From assembly GCA_963575745.1 (NCBI GenBank), contig CAUYUJ010016150.1, positions 271,596 to 293,710 of the forward strand: a stretch of DNA of 22,115 nt. Reading direction: 5' to 3'. This document shows, one piece after another, positions 14,487 through 22,115 of the stretch (positions are counted from its first letter, which is position 1; every line of letters begins with the position of its first letter). The position numbers and the translations under genes are program-made. Origin of the DNA: Prorocentrum cordatum. Taxonomy: Eukaryota; Sar; Dinophyceae; Prorocentrales; Prorocentraceae. Under the pieces are notes generated by a model that was not told where the DNA came from, did not search any database, and saw nothing but the letters and a program-made list of their open reading frames with translations.

Positions 14487-16505
14487 CGCTCTGGTGGGGC
14501 CTCCCTGGAGGGGTGGGAGGGGCACGAAACCTGATGAATAATATGGTGTGCGAATACCCTGCCGCTCTGGTGGGGCTCCTGGGGTGTGGGAGGGGGCAAC
14601 GAAACCTGATACTTAATATGGTGTGCCGGATACCTGCGGCTCTTGGTGGGGGGCCTCCCTGGAGGGGTGGGAGGGGCACGACACCTGATACATAACATGG
14701 TGTGCGAATACCCTGCCCGCTCTGGTGGGGCCTCCCTGGACGGGCGGGAACGGCACGAAACCTAATAATAAAATATGGCGTGCGAATACCCTGCCCGCTC
14801 TGGCGGGGCCTCCCTGGAGTGGCGGGAGGGGCACGAAACCTGATAAATAACATGGTGTGCGAATGCCCTGCCCGCTCTGGTGGGGCCTCCCTGGAGGGGT
14901 GGGAGGGGCATGAAACCTGATAAATCATATGGTGTGCGAATACCCTGCCCGCTCTGGCGGGGCCTCCCTGGAATGTTGGGAGGGGCGCGAAACCTGATAA
15001 ATAAGATGGTGTGCGGATACCCTGTCCGCTCTGGTGGGGCCTCCCTGGAGGGGTGGAGGGGCACGAAACCTGATACATAATATGGTGTGCGAATACCCTG
15101 CCCGCTCTGGTGTGGCCTCCCTGGAGGGGTGGGAGGGGCACGAAACCTGATAAATAACATGGTGTGCGAATACCCTGCCCGCTCAGGCGGGGCTTCCCAG
15201 AGGGGTGGGAGGGGCACGACACCTGATAAATAACATGGTGTGCGAATACCTTGCTTGCTCAGGCTGGGCCTCCCTGGAATGGCGGGAGAGGCACGAAAAC
15301 TTATAAATAACATGGTGTGCGAATACCCTGCTCGCTCAGGCTGGGCCTCCCTGGAGGGGTGGGATGGGCAGGATACCTGATAAATAACATGGTGTGCGAA
15401 CACCCTTCCCGCTCTGGTGGTGCCTCCCTGGAGGGTTGGGAGGGGCACGAAACCTGATAAATAACATGGTGTGCGAATACCCTGCTCGCTCAGGCGGGGC
15501 CTCCCTGGAGAGGTGGGAGGGGCAGGAAACCTGATAAATATCATGGTGTGCGAATACCCTGCTCGCTCAGGCGGGGCCTCCCTGGAGGGGTGGGAGGGGC
15601 ACGAAACCTGATAAATAACATGGTGTGCGAATACCCTGCTCGCTCAGGCGGGGCCTCCCTGGAGAGGTGGGAGGGGCGCGAAACCTGATAAATAATATGC
15701 TGTGCGAGTACCCTGCTCGCTCAGGCGGGGCCCCCCTGGAGGGGTGGGAGGGGCACGCAACCTGATACATAACATGGTGTGCGAATACCCTGCTCGCTCA
15801 GGCGGGGCCCCTTCTGGAGAGGTGGGAGGGGCACGAAACCTGATACATAATATGGTGTGCGAATACCCTGCTTTCTCAGGCGGGGCCCCCTCTGGAGGGG
15901 TGGGAGGGGCACGAAGCCTGATAAATAACATGGTGTGCGAATACCCTGCTCGCTCAGGCGGTGCCCTCTTCAGGAGTGGGGGGGGGCGCACGAAACCTGA
16001 TAAATAATATGAGTGTGCGAAGCTCTGCCGCTCAGGCGGTTCTCCCTCGGAGGGTCGGTGGGAGGGGCACGAAAAAACCTGAAAATAAAAAAATGATGTG
16101 CGAAATACACTGCTCGCTCAGGGCGGGGGCCTCCTGAGGGGGTGGGGAAGGGCACGACACCTGAAAATAAACATGCCTTGGGCGAATGCTCTGTCGCTCA
16201 GGGCGGGGCCTCCTGGAGGCGGTGGGAGGCACGAAAACCTGGATAAATAACTAACATGGTGTGAAAATACCCTGCTCGCTCAGGCGGGGCCTCCCTGGAG
16301 AGGTGGGCGAGGGGGCACGAAAAACTGATAAATAAACATGGTGCGAGAATACCCCTGCCGCTCAGGCGTGGCTCCCTGGAGAGGTGGGAGGGGCAACGAA
16401 ACTTGATAAAATAACACATGGTGTCGCGATACCCTGCTCCGCTCAGGCGGGCCTCCTGGGAGGGTGGGAGGGGCACGAAACCTGATAAATAACATGGTGT
16501 GAGTA
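14487..16505. repeat. 77-bp satellite array, about 26 units
   Basis: Using the conserved CGCTCTGG/CGCTCAGG point as a mark, units start at 14487, 14563, about 14638, 14718, 14796, 14873, 14950, 15027 and so on every 76-78 bp to 16029, then at wider intervals to 16440. Each unit holds GGTGTGCGAATACCCTGC, a CTCTGG or CTCAGG variant, GGGGCCTCCCTGGAGGGG, and ACGAAACCTGATAAATAACA. The left units carry CTCTGGTGGGG and most right units CTCAGGCGGGG. Minus-strand frames of up to 262 codons cross the array only because the units lack stops in that phase. Confidence 0.96.
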
Positions 16506-16612
16506 AAGGCATGGTATGGTATGGGATGGTGGATGCATGGTATGGTATGGTAAGGTATGGTATGGAGCGGCATGGTATTGGTATGGTATGATACAGTATG
16601 GGATGGTGGAGG
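16506..16612. repeat. ATGGT pentanucleotide repeat, degenerate
   Basis: ATGGT units (GGTATGGTATGG) with substitutions for about 100 bp, starting where the 77-bp array ends. Confidence 0.88.
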
Positions 16613-16660
16613 AAGCGGGAGGAGGAGGAGGAGGAGGAGGAGGAGGAGGAGGAGGAGAGG
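16613..16660. repeat. GGA trinucleotide microsatellite
   Basis: Nearly pure GGA on the plus strand, the reverse polarity of the TCC tracts left of 13.5 kb. Confidence 0.93.
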
Positions 16661-16808
16661 ATGTTCTGGGAAAACAAGAACCCCACTCAGGATGTGGGGG
16701 AAAAAAACGCCGGGGGTATGGAAGATTACGACCTGGCGCTGATCGTCATACAAATCACTCTTGTTCGCGTGCGCACGTCACACATCCAGACCTCGGGTTG
16801 TGTGCGCA

Positions 16809-16812
<4 letters not shown>

Positions 16813-16850
<38 letters not shown>
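16813..16850. repeat. GA dinucleotide microsatellite
   Basis: GAGAGA run with one AAA interruption near 16833. Confidence 0.92.
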
Positions 16851-16851
<1 letters not shown>

Positions 16852-17400
16852 CAGGGAGACTACAATAATACAACGTGAGAACCAGGAAGGTATGGCCAGG
16901 CACGGCGGGCGATGCCATTGTGATGCGGTGAAAATTGTCGGGCCGCGCTATGGGAGGAAAAGAAGGGGGAGGGGGCGGGCGGCTCCTGGGGGAGGGAGGC
17001 GGCCGGGGGGCGAGAGCCCTGTCCAGTTGTCCAGTTGGGAGCGCCGAGCGAGGCGTGTCCGCAGACGCGGCACAGCGGATGAAAGGACGAATCTCAGGAT
17101 GAGGAGGATGAGGAGGAGGACAGGGACCAGCGCAGACCCAAGACTCATCGTTGACGTTGGAACAAGCCCTCCCTCCAAGCTCCCTCTCTACAAGGATGCT
17201 TTTCGCATCAGAGAGAGTGCCACGTTGGGAGCCAGCCGATTCAGGATCCTGAAGCGTGCCAAACACCATTCTCGTGTTGCGTCAGGACGATCCTGAATCG
17301 TGCCAGAACATTCCTGGGACTTCGACACCGCGAATCAACGTAACTGTTGCGCCCTTACAATCCTGAATATTTGAAAGAGCGTGTTCTACCGCTGCTGGCG
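16851..17400. other. Mostly unique stretch without a recognised gene
   Basis: 550 bp with a GC-rich first half. A perfect 14-bp palindrome, TTCAGGATCCTGAA, lies at 17240-17253; its right half and following bases recur near 17290 (GATCCTGAATCGTGCCA). No family motif is seen in any frame. Confidence 0.5.
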
Positions 17401-17568
17401 GAAAACCGGGGGGGGTCACTACTGGTTCGAACCCCTCCCCCCCCCCCCTCCGGAAAACCGGGGGGGGTCACTGCCGGTTCGAACCCCTCCCCCCCCCAGT
17501 TCATCCTGAAAAGGGGGGGGGTCACTACCGGTTCGAACCCCCCCCCCCCCTCGAAAACCGAGTGGGGG
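17401..17568 (+). repeat. Left set of GGTTCGAACC modules, three copies plus a partial
   Basis: Copies at about 17401-17450, 17452-17499 and 17508-17551, each GAAAACC, a G-run, GTCACTACC, GGTTCGAACC and a C-run. GGTTCGAACC is at 17424-17433, 17476-17485 and 17530-17539. A truncated copy follows at 17552-17568. The same module occurs in reverse orientation at 18265-18372. Confidence 0.92.
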
Positions 17569-18180
17569 TGCGGACAGTGGTGGGGACGGTGTTGGTGGGG
17601 ACAGTGGTGAGGGGACAGCGGGACAGTGGTGGGGACAGTGGGACAGTGGGACAGTGGTGGGGACGGTAGTGGTGGGGACAGTGGTGGGGACAATGGTGGG
17701 AACAGGGGGGACAGTGGACAGTGGTGGGGACGGTGGTGGTGGGGACAGTGGTGGTGAGGACAGTGGGAATGAGGTGGAAACAGTGGGATAGTGGAGGGTA
17801 CAATGGTGGTGGGGCCAGTGGTAAAGGCGGTGGCGAGGGACGCGGTGGGACAATGGGACAGAGTACAGTGGGGGACAGTTGGTGGGGGGGACCAGTGGGA
17901 CAGTGTGGGAACAGTGGGGGCGCAGTCAGTGGGCAGCGAGGGGAGTCAGGGGGGGGACAGGGGGGGAACAGTTGGGGGGATAGTCGGGCAGTGGTTGGGT
18001 CCGTGGAGACAGTGGGGAGAGTGGAACCGTGGTGGGAACAGTGGTGGGAACAGTGGGGGACAGTTCGACAGTGGTGGGGGCACTGGTGGGGACAGTAGGG
18101 ACGGTGGTGGAACCAGTGGGGACAGTGGTGGTGAGGACAGTGGTGCTGGGAACAACAGTGGGATGTGATGTGGACGGTGG
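17569..18180. repeat. GGGGACAGTGGT minisatellite
   Basis: About 610 bp of variants of GGGGACAGTGGT with 9- and 12-bp steps, strongly G-rich on the plus strand and C-rich on the minus strand. Minus-strand open frames give Pro/His/Thr-rich products with no stops; these reflect the repeat. Confidence 0.92.
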
Positions 18181-18224
18181 TAGGGACCGGGAGTCGTGTG
18201 TGTGGCGAGTGCTGTGGGGGGGAG

Positions 18225-18372
18225 GGGGTCGAAAACGGTAGTGACCATCTCCGGGTTTTTCGAGGGGGGGGGGGTTCGAACCGGTTAGTGGACCCCCCCC
18301 GTTTTCCAGATACGGCCCCTGAGGGGGGGGGGCGGGAGGGGTTCGAACCGGTAGTGACCCCCCCCGTTTTCG
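18225..18372 (-). repeat. Right set of GGTTCGAACC modules, inverted relative to the left
   Basis: Two good copies, at about 18265-18307 and 18335-18372, read GGGGTTCGAACCGGTAGTGACC, then a C-run and GTTTTC in effect: the reverse complement of the left modules. A partial piece (GAAAACGGTAGTGACC) is at 18230-18246. Together with the left set they bracket the minisatellite. Confidence 0.9.
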
Positions 18373-18498
18373 GGGGGCCGGGGGGGGGGGTTAGGGGGAG
18401 GGGGGGGTTTTGCCGGGGGTGGAGGGGGGGCCGGGGGTAGGGGGGGGGTCCAGCAGGGGGGGGGGGGGGGGGGGATTTTCGGAGGGGGGGGGGGGGCG
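18371..18498 (+). repeat. Long G-runs with quadruplex potential
   Basis: At least eight runs of five or more G within about 130 bp, including one of about 19 near 18456-18474 and one of about 13 near 18485-18497. Several sets satisfy four G-runs with short loops. Confidence 0.9.
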
Positions 18499-18614
18499 AC
18501 CCCCGGGCTCCGGAGGAAAAGGCTGGCAATTTTCCATAGTAAAGCGGCGGTGGATCACGCTCTCTCGAATATTTAAACCACAAGTTTTGGTGCGGTGGCC
18601 ATGGGAATAAGTAA

Positions 18615-18962
18615 TACGTTGTAAATGTTTGAGACGAGTGTGCGGGAGCGCGAAGGCTAGATACACATTTTGACAAGGAACCGCCCTCAATACATGAACC
18701 CCTTACTTCTTTTCAAAACGACGGTGCGCGGCGCCAACGCGAGAGCCACATTTCGAAAACCGCCCGCCTTCAATCCATGATATTCCTGGGGATTTTCTAG
18801 GACGAGCGCGCGCTGCACTAAGGCAATAGCCACAGTTTGAACGCCACCCGCCTTCGATCCGTGAAACTCTTGCAGCGGTTTGAGACGAATATGCGAGGCG
18901 CTGGGGCAAGAACCACACTTTGAAACTCACCCGCCCTCCATCCGTGAAACTGTTGTCCATTT
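18615..18962. repeat. 83-bp tandem repeat, about four diverged units
   Basis: The anchor CCGCC(C/T)TCNATCC(A/G)TGA occurs at 18681, 18764, 18848 and 18931, spaced 83, 84 and 83 bp. Each unit also has GAGACGA/GGACGA and a GCCACA(T/G)TTT(G/C)AA part. Identity between units is modest, so the array is old. A short minus-strand frame (18960-18703) shows IEGGxxSxCG recurring with the repeat period. Confidence 0.88.
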
Positions 18963-20970
18963 AGTTTCATGACCAGAGATGGTAAGGAAGTCTCAGGCGG
19001 AACTCCCAGCCCGCCCTGTCGACCAGCCCTGGCGTGAAATGGGGAGGAGTTATCTGTAGGAACAAGGAATTGAAGAGAATGTCAAGAGAGGGGAGAAGGG
19101 TGGAGGACGAGGACGAGGACGAAGAGAGGATGGGGGGTTGGGGGTGTGGGGAAGGGGGATGATCGGAGGAGGGCCAGTTCAGACAAAGGAGGCTCTCTCG
19201 CCCAGCCCAAATCCGCTCAACATCTGTCCCCAGACCGCTCCCTGGCCCACCCTGGCATGTTCTTCGAGGCGGATCTAGCCGTGGCTACGAGGAGCTTCAA
19301 GGGGGCCGTCGTCACCCGCCGACGCGAGGAGGGAGGGGGACGATGGCGACCTGCGCCCCGAAGGACGATCGCGGGCGTCCTGGACGTATTCGCCGCCCTC
19401 GAGCCCGAGGTCTCGGAGCCGTACGACGGACAGGCCCCTCTTGCCCGTTTATTTTGGTCGACATCCTCCTCACCATCGTCCACCTCTATCAGCATCAGAG
19501 GAGGACCAGTCGAGATAACTGGGCCCCCCCCTGGCGTTTTTCCGTCCTTTCCGAGTCTCCTGGAGCCTTCTCGCCGCCACGGTTGGATCCGCGTCGTAAG
19601 ACAGGTCAGGATGGACCCCGCCGAGAGTTTGGAGACCGAATTCCAGCGTATGTCGGTTGGGCGGAAGAGCCGCCGTTGTCTCAATTGTCTCTATGACGGT
19701 TTCATCCGTAAGCGTTTCGGACATACGAGCGGGTGTTTTTTTGTTCGCATTGGTGTCGAAGCTGTTGCTTTCTATCGTTGACTTGTGTTATCTATCCAGC
19801 TTTCTCTTGGTAGACCCGTCGATTGAAGTAAGTGCGCTCTCCTCGCCTGGATCCCACGCCAACATGTTTCACCATGCCTCCTCGCCTCCTTAACACGGTC
19901 CTCCATCTACCCGAGCTCCTCGCCCTGTTTCTCACCATTCCAGACCCATCTCTCTTTCTCCATCACTCTCCCTCCCCATCATCCTTACTGCCCGCGCCCT
20001 CAACCTTCATGACAATCCCCGTCCCTCATGCTGCTCATCATCCTATGGTGCAATTCTGGGGAGGTTAATTTGAGCGCCTGTTCTGATCCATCAGTGATCG
20101 GAAGTCGTCCCGAAACATATTTACTGCAATTAATTGTAGCCCAACTCGGTTTAATCCGTTTTAATCCTGAGCTCGTTCACGTTTTCTCTGGATGCGTGGA
20201 TTTTTGATCGGGCTGCATAAGTTTGAATGGTTCTCACGGGGAACTCCCAGGAGTTGTCTCCTACAGTCTGACCGCGCCATGAGGATGAGTATCTTTACCA
20301 CGGCCGCCCTTGCATCCGTGCATTGCTTTTTCTCTTGGTCCCGACGCCCATTCGGCAAGATCGGTGTCTGTTTACCCTTGCATAGGTAGGATTCTGACCT
20401 TGCGCGGCTCAACAGGTGTGATTTTGGGTTTCCAAGATAGTTGCATCTTTACGTACATGCCGCGCATTTGTTTCCTTCGTCGTCCTTGGCCGTGAGGGGT
20501 GGCGCTGGGCGCTTGGCGGCCTCAAATCGTCTGATGAAATGGTCTCATGGACGACAAGTAACCCACGATCGGCAACAGTGGTTGTACCCTCTGGGTGTCC
20601 GTTCAGCGTCAAGTCCTGGAGCGCTCTAACCCTGCCCGCGGCAGTGCTTTGACTGAGCCCTCTTTGAGCATGAACGCCTTCTGCATGCTTTGCACCTCCC
20701 TCCTCTTCGCACGGAGATTACTCGTTCGTAAACTTGCTTCTGCTCCTACGCTCCGTGGCCCTCGTAGCCGTTGAGTCAAACCTCTGTCAGGAAGGATGCC
20801 GTAAGGGACCCACGAGTCGCGAGCCCGTAGCTTCGGTGGGCCAGCACGGGCGCCCACGAACACCGCCGGATTGGGCACGCGCGCCACCGCAGGCGATGAT
20901 ATGAACGTTCGGGGGAGAGAAAGATGGATACATGTACAGTATATATATACACACACCTTTTATGTGCATT
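18963..20970. other. About 2 kb without a recognised gene
   Basis: Mixed composition, with AT content rising towards 20.1-20.5 kb and a pyrimidine-rich part at 19880-20030. The longest plus-strand frame (19146-19781, 211 codons) overlaps a minus-strand frame (19684-19217) and neither shows a known domain. The segment near 19500-19545 resembles one near 21455-21500 (see findings). GTTTAATCC occurs twice near 20150-20167. A TATATATATACACACACC stretch lies at 20940-20957. Confidence 0.5.
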
Positions 20971-20972
20971 CT

Positions 20973-20973
<1 letters not shown>

Positions 20974-21010
<37 letters not shown>

Positions 21011-21023
21011 AAAAAAAGAGAGA
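20974..21023. repeat. GA microsatellite with an internal A-run
   Basis: About 33 bp of GA repeats, then about eleven A, then GAGAGA. Confidence 0.93.
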
Positions 21024-21227
21024 CAGCAAACAAATAGATTGAGACCAGAACATGAGAACAAGCACAAGCATCAAGACAATCTGCAGCCGCTCGTCGGGGG
21101 CGACGGGCGCAGCCAGCTCGTGACCCTGGCGGCCCTGCGCCCGGCCCGCAAGAGCCTGATGATGCGAGGGGGCCAGACGCCCGAGCCGCCGAGAGCACCC
21201 CTTCCCTCCCCGGGCTCCGCCGGGCGC
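21024..21227. other. Unique spacer
   Basis: About 200 bp; its GC content rises to the right. Nothing recognised. Confidence 0.5.
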
Positions 21228-21392
21228 GAGGAGGAGGAGGAGGAGGGGGAGGGGGAGGAGGGGGACGAGGAGGAGGAGCAGGGTCCGTCGAGGGGAGGAG
21301 GAGGAGGAGGAGGAGGAGGAGGAGGAGGAGGAGGAGGAGTGGAGGAGGAGGAGGAGGGGAGAAGGAGGAGGGGGAAGAGGAGGAGGAGGACG
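21228..21392. repeat. GGA trinucleotide microsatellite block
   Basis: GGA/GAG repeats with GGGGGA and GAC interruptions, purine-rich on the plus strand. Open frames give Glu or Gly runs on the plus strand and Ser, Pro or Leu runs on the minus strand. Confidence 0.94.
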
Positions 21393-22115
21393 GCTGCGTT
21401 CGACCGAACTCCGATGCCGACAGCCTGAGCCCGAGAAGGAGGAGGAGTATCGGAGGAGGGTCAGTCGAGACAACGGCGGCCCTGCCCGGCGTTTTGGCTC
21501 CCCCTCGCGCTCCCCCCCCGTTTATCACCACTTGTACAGGCATTCGGTTGCACAAGAAGAAGTAGGGAGGGGAGGGTTAGAGGGAGTGGCTCCCCCACCC
21601 CCCTCACTATCACCCTCTCTTCGTCACATCCGACCCTCATCTCCAGAGGGTCGGCGTCGACGGGGGCATGGTTCGACTGCCGACCGGAGCCGCTGCCCGC
21701 TCCGAACAGAAGGCGTGGTTGCCCAGTCTCTCTGCGAGCGCGGCCCACTCGTGATTCACATCGTCCGCCAGCGGCCGCCGTCAGGCAGGCCCAGGATGAG
21801 GACGCGTACGTCGATGTCGAGCGCTCTCAGAGCCTTATGGCACGCTCCGGAACCGGCCGCGGAGCCCGATACGGTTTCTGCCCCCGTGGCTCCTATAGTC
21901 TGGCAGGGTCCCGAGGTGACCGCATGGGGTTGATATTCGTCTTGCATTCGTCTTGTGGCGGACATCGGAGTCCAGGAGCGACCGCTACGGGACGTTGCTG
22001 GACAGCGCTTGTTTTCTGGATATCGTCCGCAGGCCTTATGTCCCTCTCGAGGACGACCATATCCATAGCCATTCTCTCGCGGTCTGGACACCGAGGCGCG
22101 ATCCCATGGATACGC
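21393..22115. other. Right end without a recognised gene
   Basis: About 720 bp of mixed composition. A plus-strand frame at 21532-21933 and a minus-strand frame at 22091-21756 overlap, and neither has a recognisable motif. The segment near 21455-21500 resembles 19500-19545. Confidence 0.5.

Noticed and set aside
14434-15544. Minus-strand open frames of about 260 codons over the 77-bp array
   Set aside because: The peptide repeats with the satellite period and stops appear wherever a unit changes length, so the frames are by-products.
13696-16505. CRISPR array
   Set aside because: The repeats are directly tandem with no unique spacers, and the context is eukaryotic.
17424-17539. GGTTCGAACC as a tRNA gene B-box
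   Set aside because: No A-box, no acceptor or anticodon stem can be built around it, and it repeats as part of a G/C-run module.
17525-18676. 383-codon minus-strand Pro-rich open frame
   Set aside because: It is a translation of the minisatellite, inverted modules and C-runs.
19146-19781. 211-codon plus-strand open frame as a gene
   Set aside because: No recognisable motif, an overlapping minus-strand frame of similar length, and no splice or start evidence. Left as unannotated sequence.

Overview
The window looks like nuclear DNA of a repeat-rich microbial eukaryote, most probably a dinoflagellate. The basis is the style of the one recognisable gene set, a very long Ty1/copia retrotransposon of the type common in dinoflagellate genomes, together with the GC-rich, satellite-laden surroundings. 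No spliced-leader sequence, rRNA, tRNA or host housekeeping gene was found, so the lineage is an inference of moderate confidence. Nothing suggests a prokaryote.

Positions 1-1353 are gene-free flank with one TCC microsatellite. Positions 1354-10986 are a complete minus-strand LTR retrotransposon of 9,633 bp. It has two 182-bp LTRs that differ at two bases, TG...CA ends, a 5-bp target-site duplication with one mismatch, and a primer-binding site resembling the complement of an initiator-Met tRNA 3' end. In transcription order (right to left) it encodes Gag, a nucleocapsid zinc knuckle, a long charged linker with a coiled coil and a possible internal domain duplication, a DTG aspartic protease, a degenerate DNA-methyltransferase-like domain, an HHCC zinc-binding domain, a DDE integrase, reverse transcriptase and RNase H. 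The order PR-INT-RT-RH defines copia. The coding path is interrupted by three in-frame TGA codons and five frame changes, and the first RNase H aspartate is missing, so this copy is probably non-autonomous or partly misassembled. Gag would coat the RNA, PR would cut the polyprotein, RT/RNase H would copy the RNA from the tRNA primer, and INT would insert the cDNA.

Positions 10987-22115 contain no recognisable gene. They are a mosaic of low-complexity and tandem repeats: TCC/CTC tracts (11.06-13.5 kb), a 131-bp near-perfect palindrome (12.0-12.1 kb), degenerate 10-bp and ~21-bp repeats, an 11-bp satellite (13.7-14.4 kb), a 77-bp satellite of about 26 units (14.5-16.5 kb), ATGGT, GGA and GA microsatellites, a GGGGACAGTGGT minisatellite bracketed by inverted modules (17.4-18.4 kb), long G-runs, an 83-bp tandem repeat (18.6-18.96 kb), then about 3 kb of mostly unique sequence with GA and GGA tracts. 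Open frames over these repeats are best explained by repeat periodicity and the lack of stop codons in the units.
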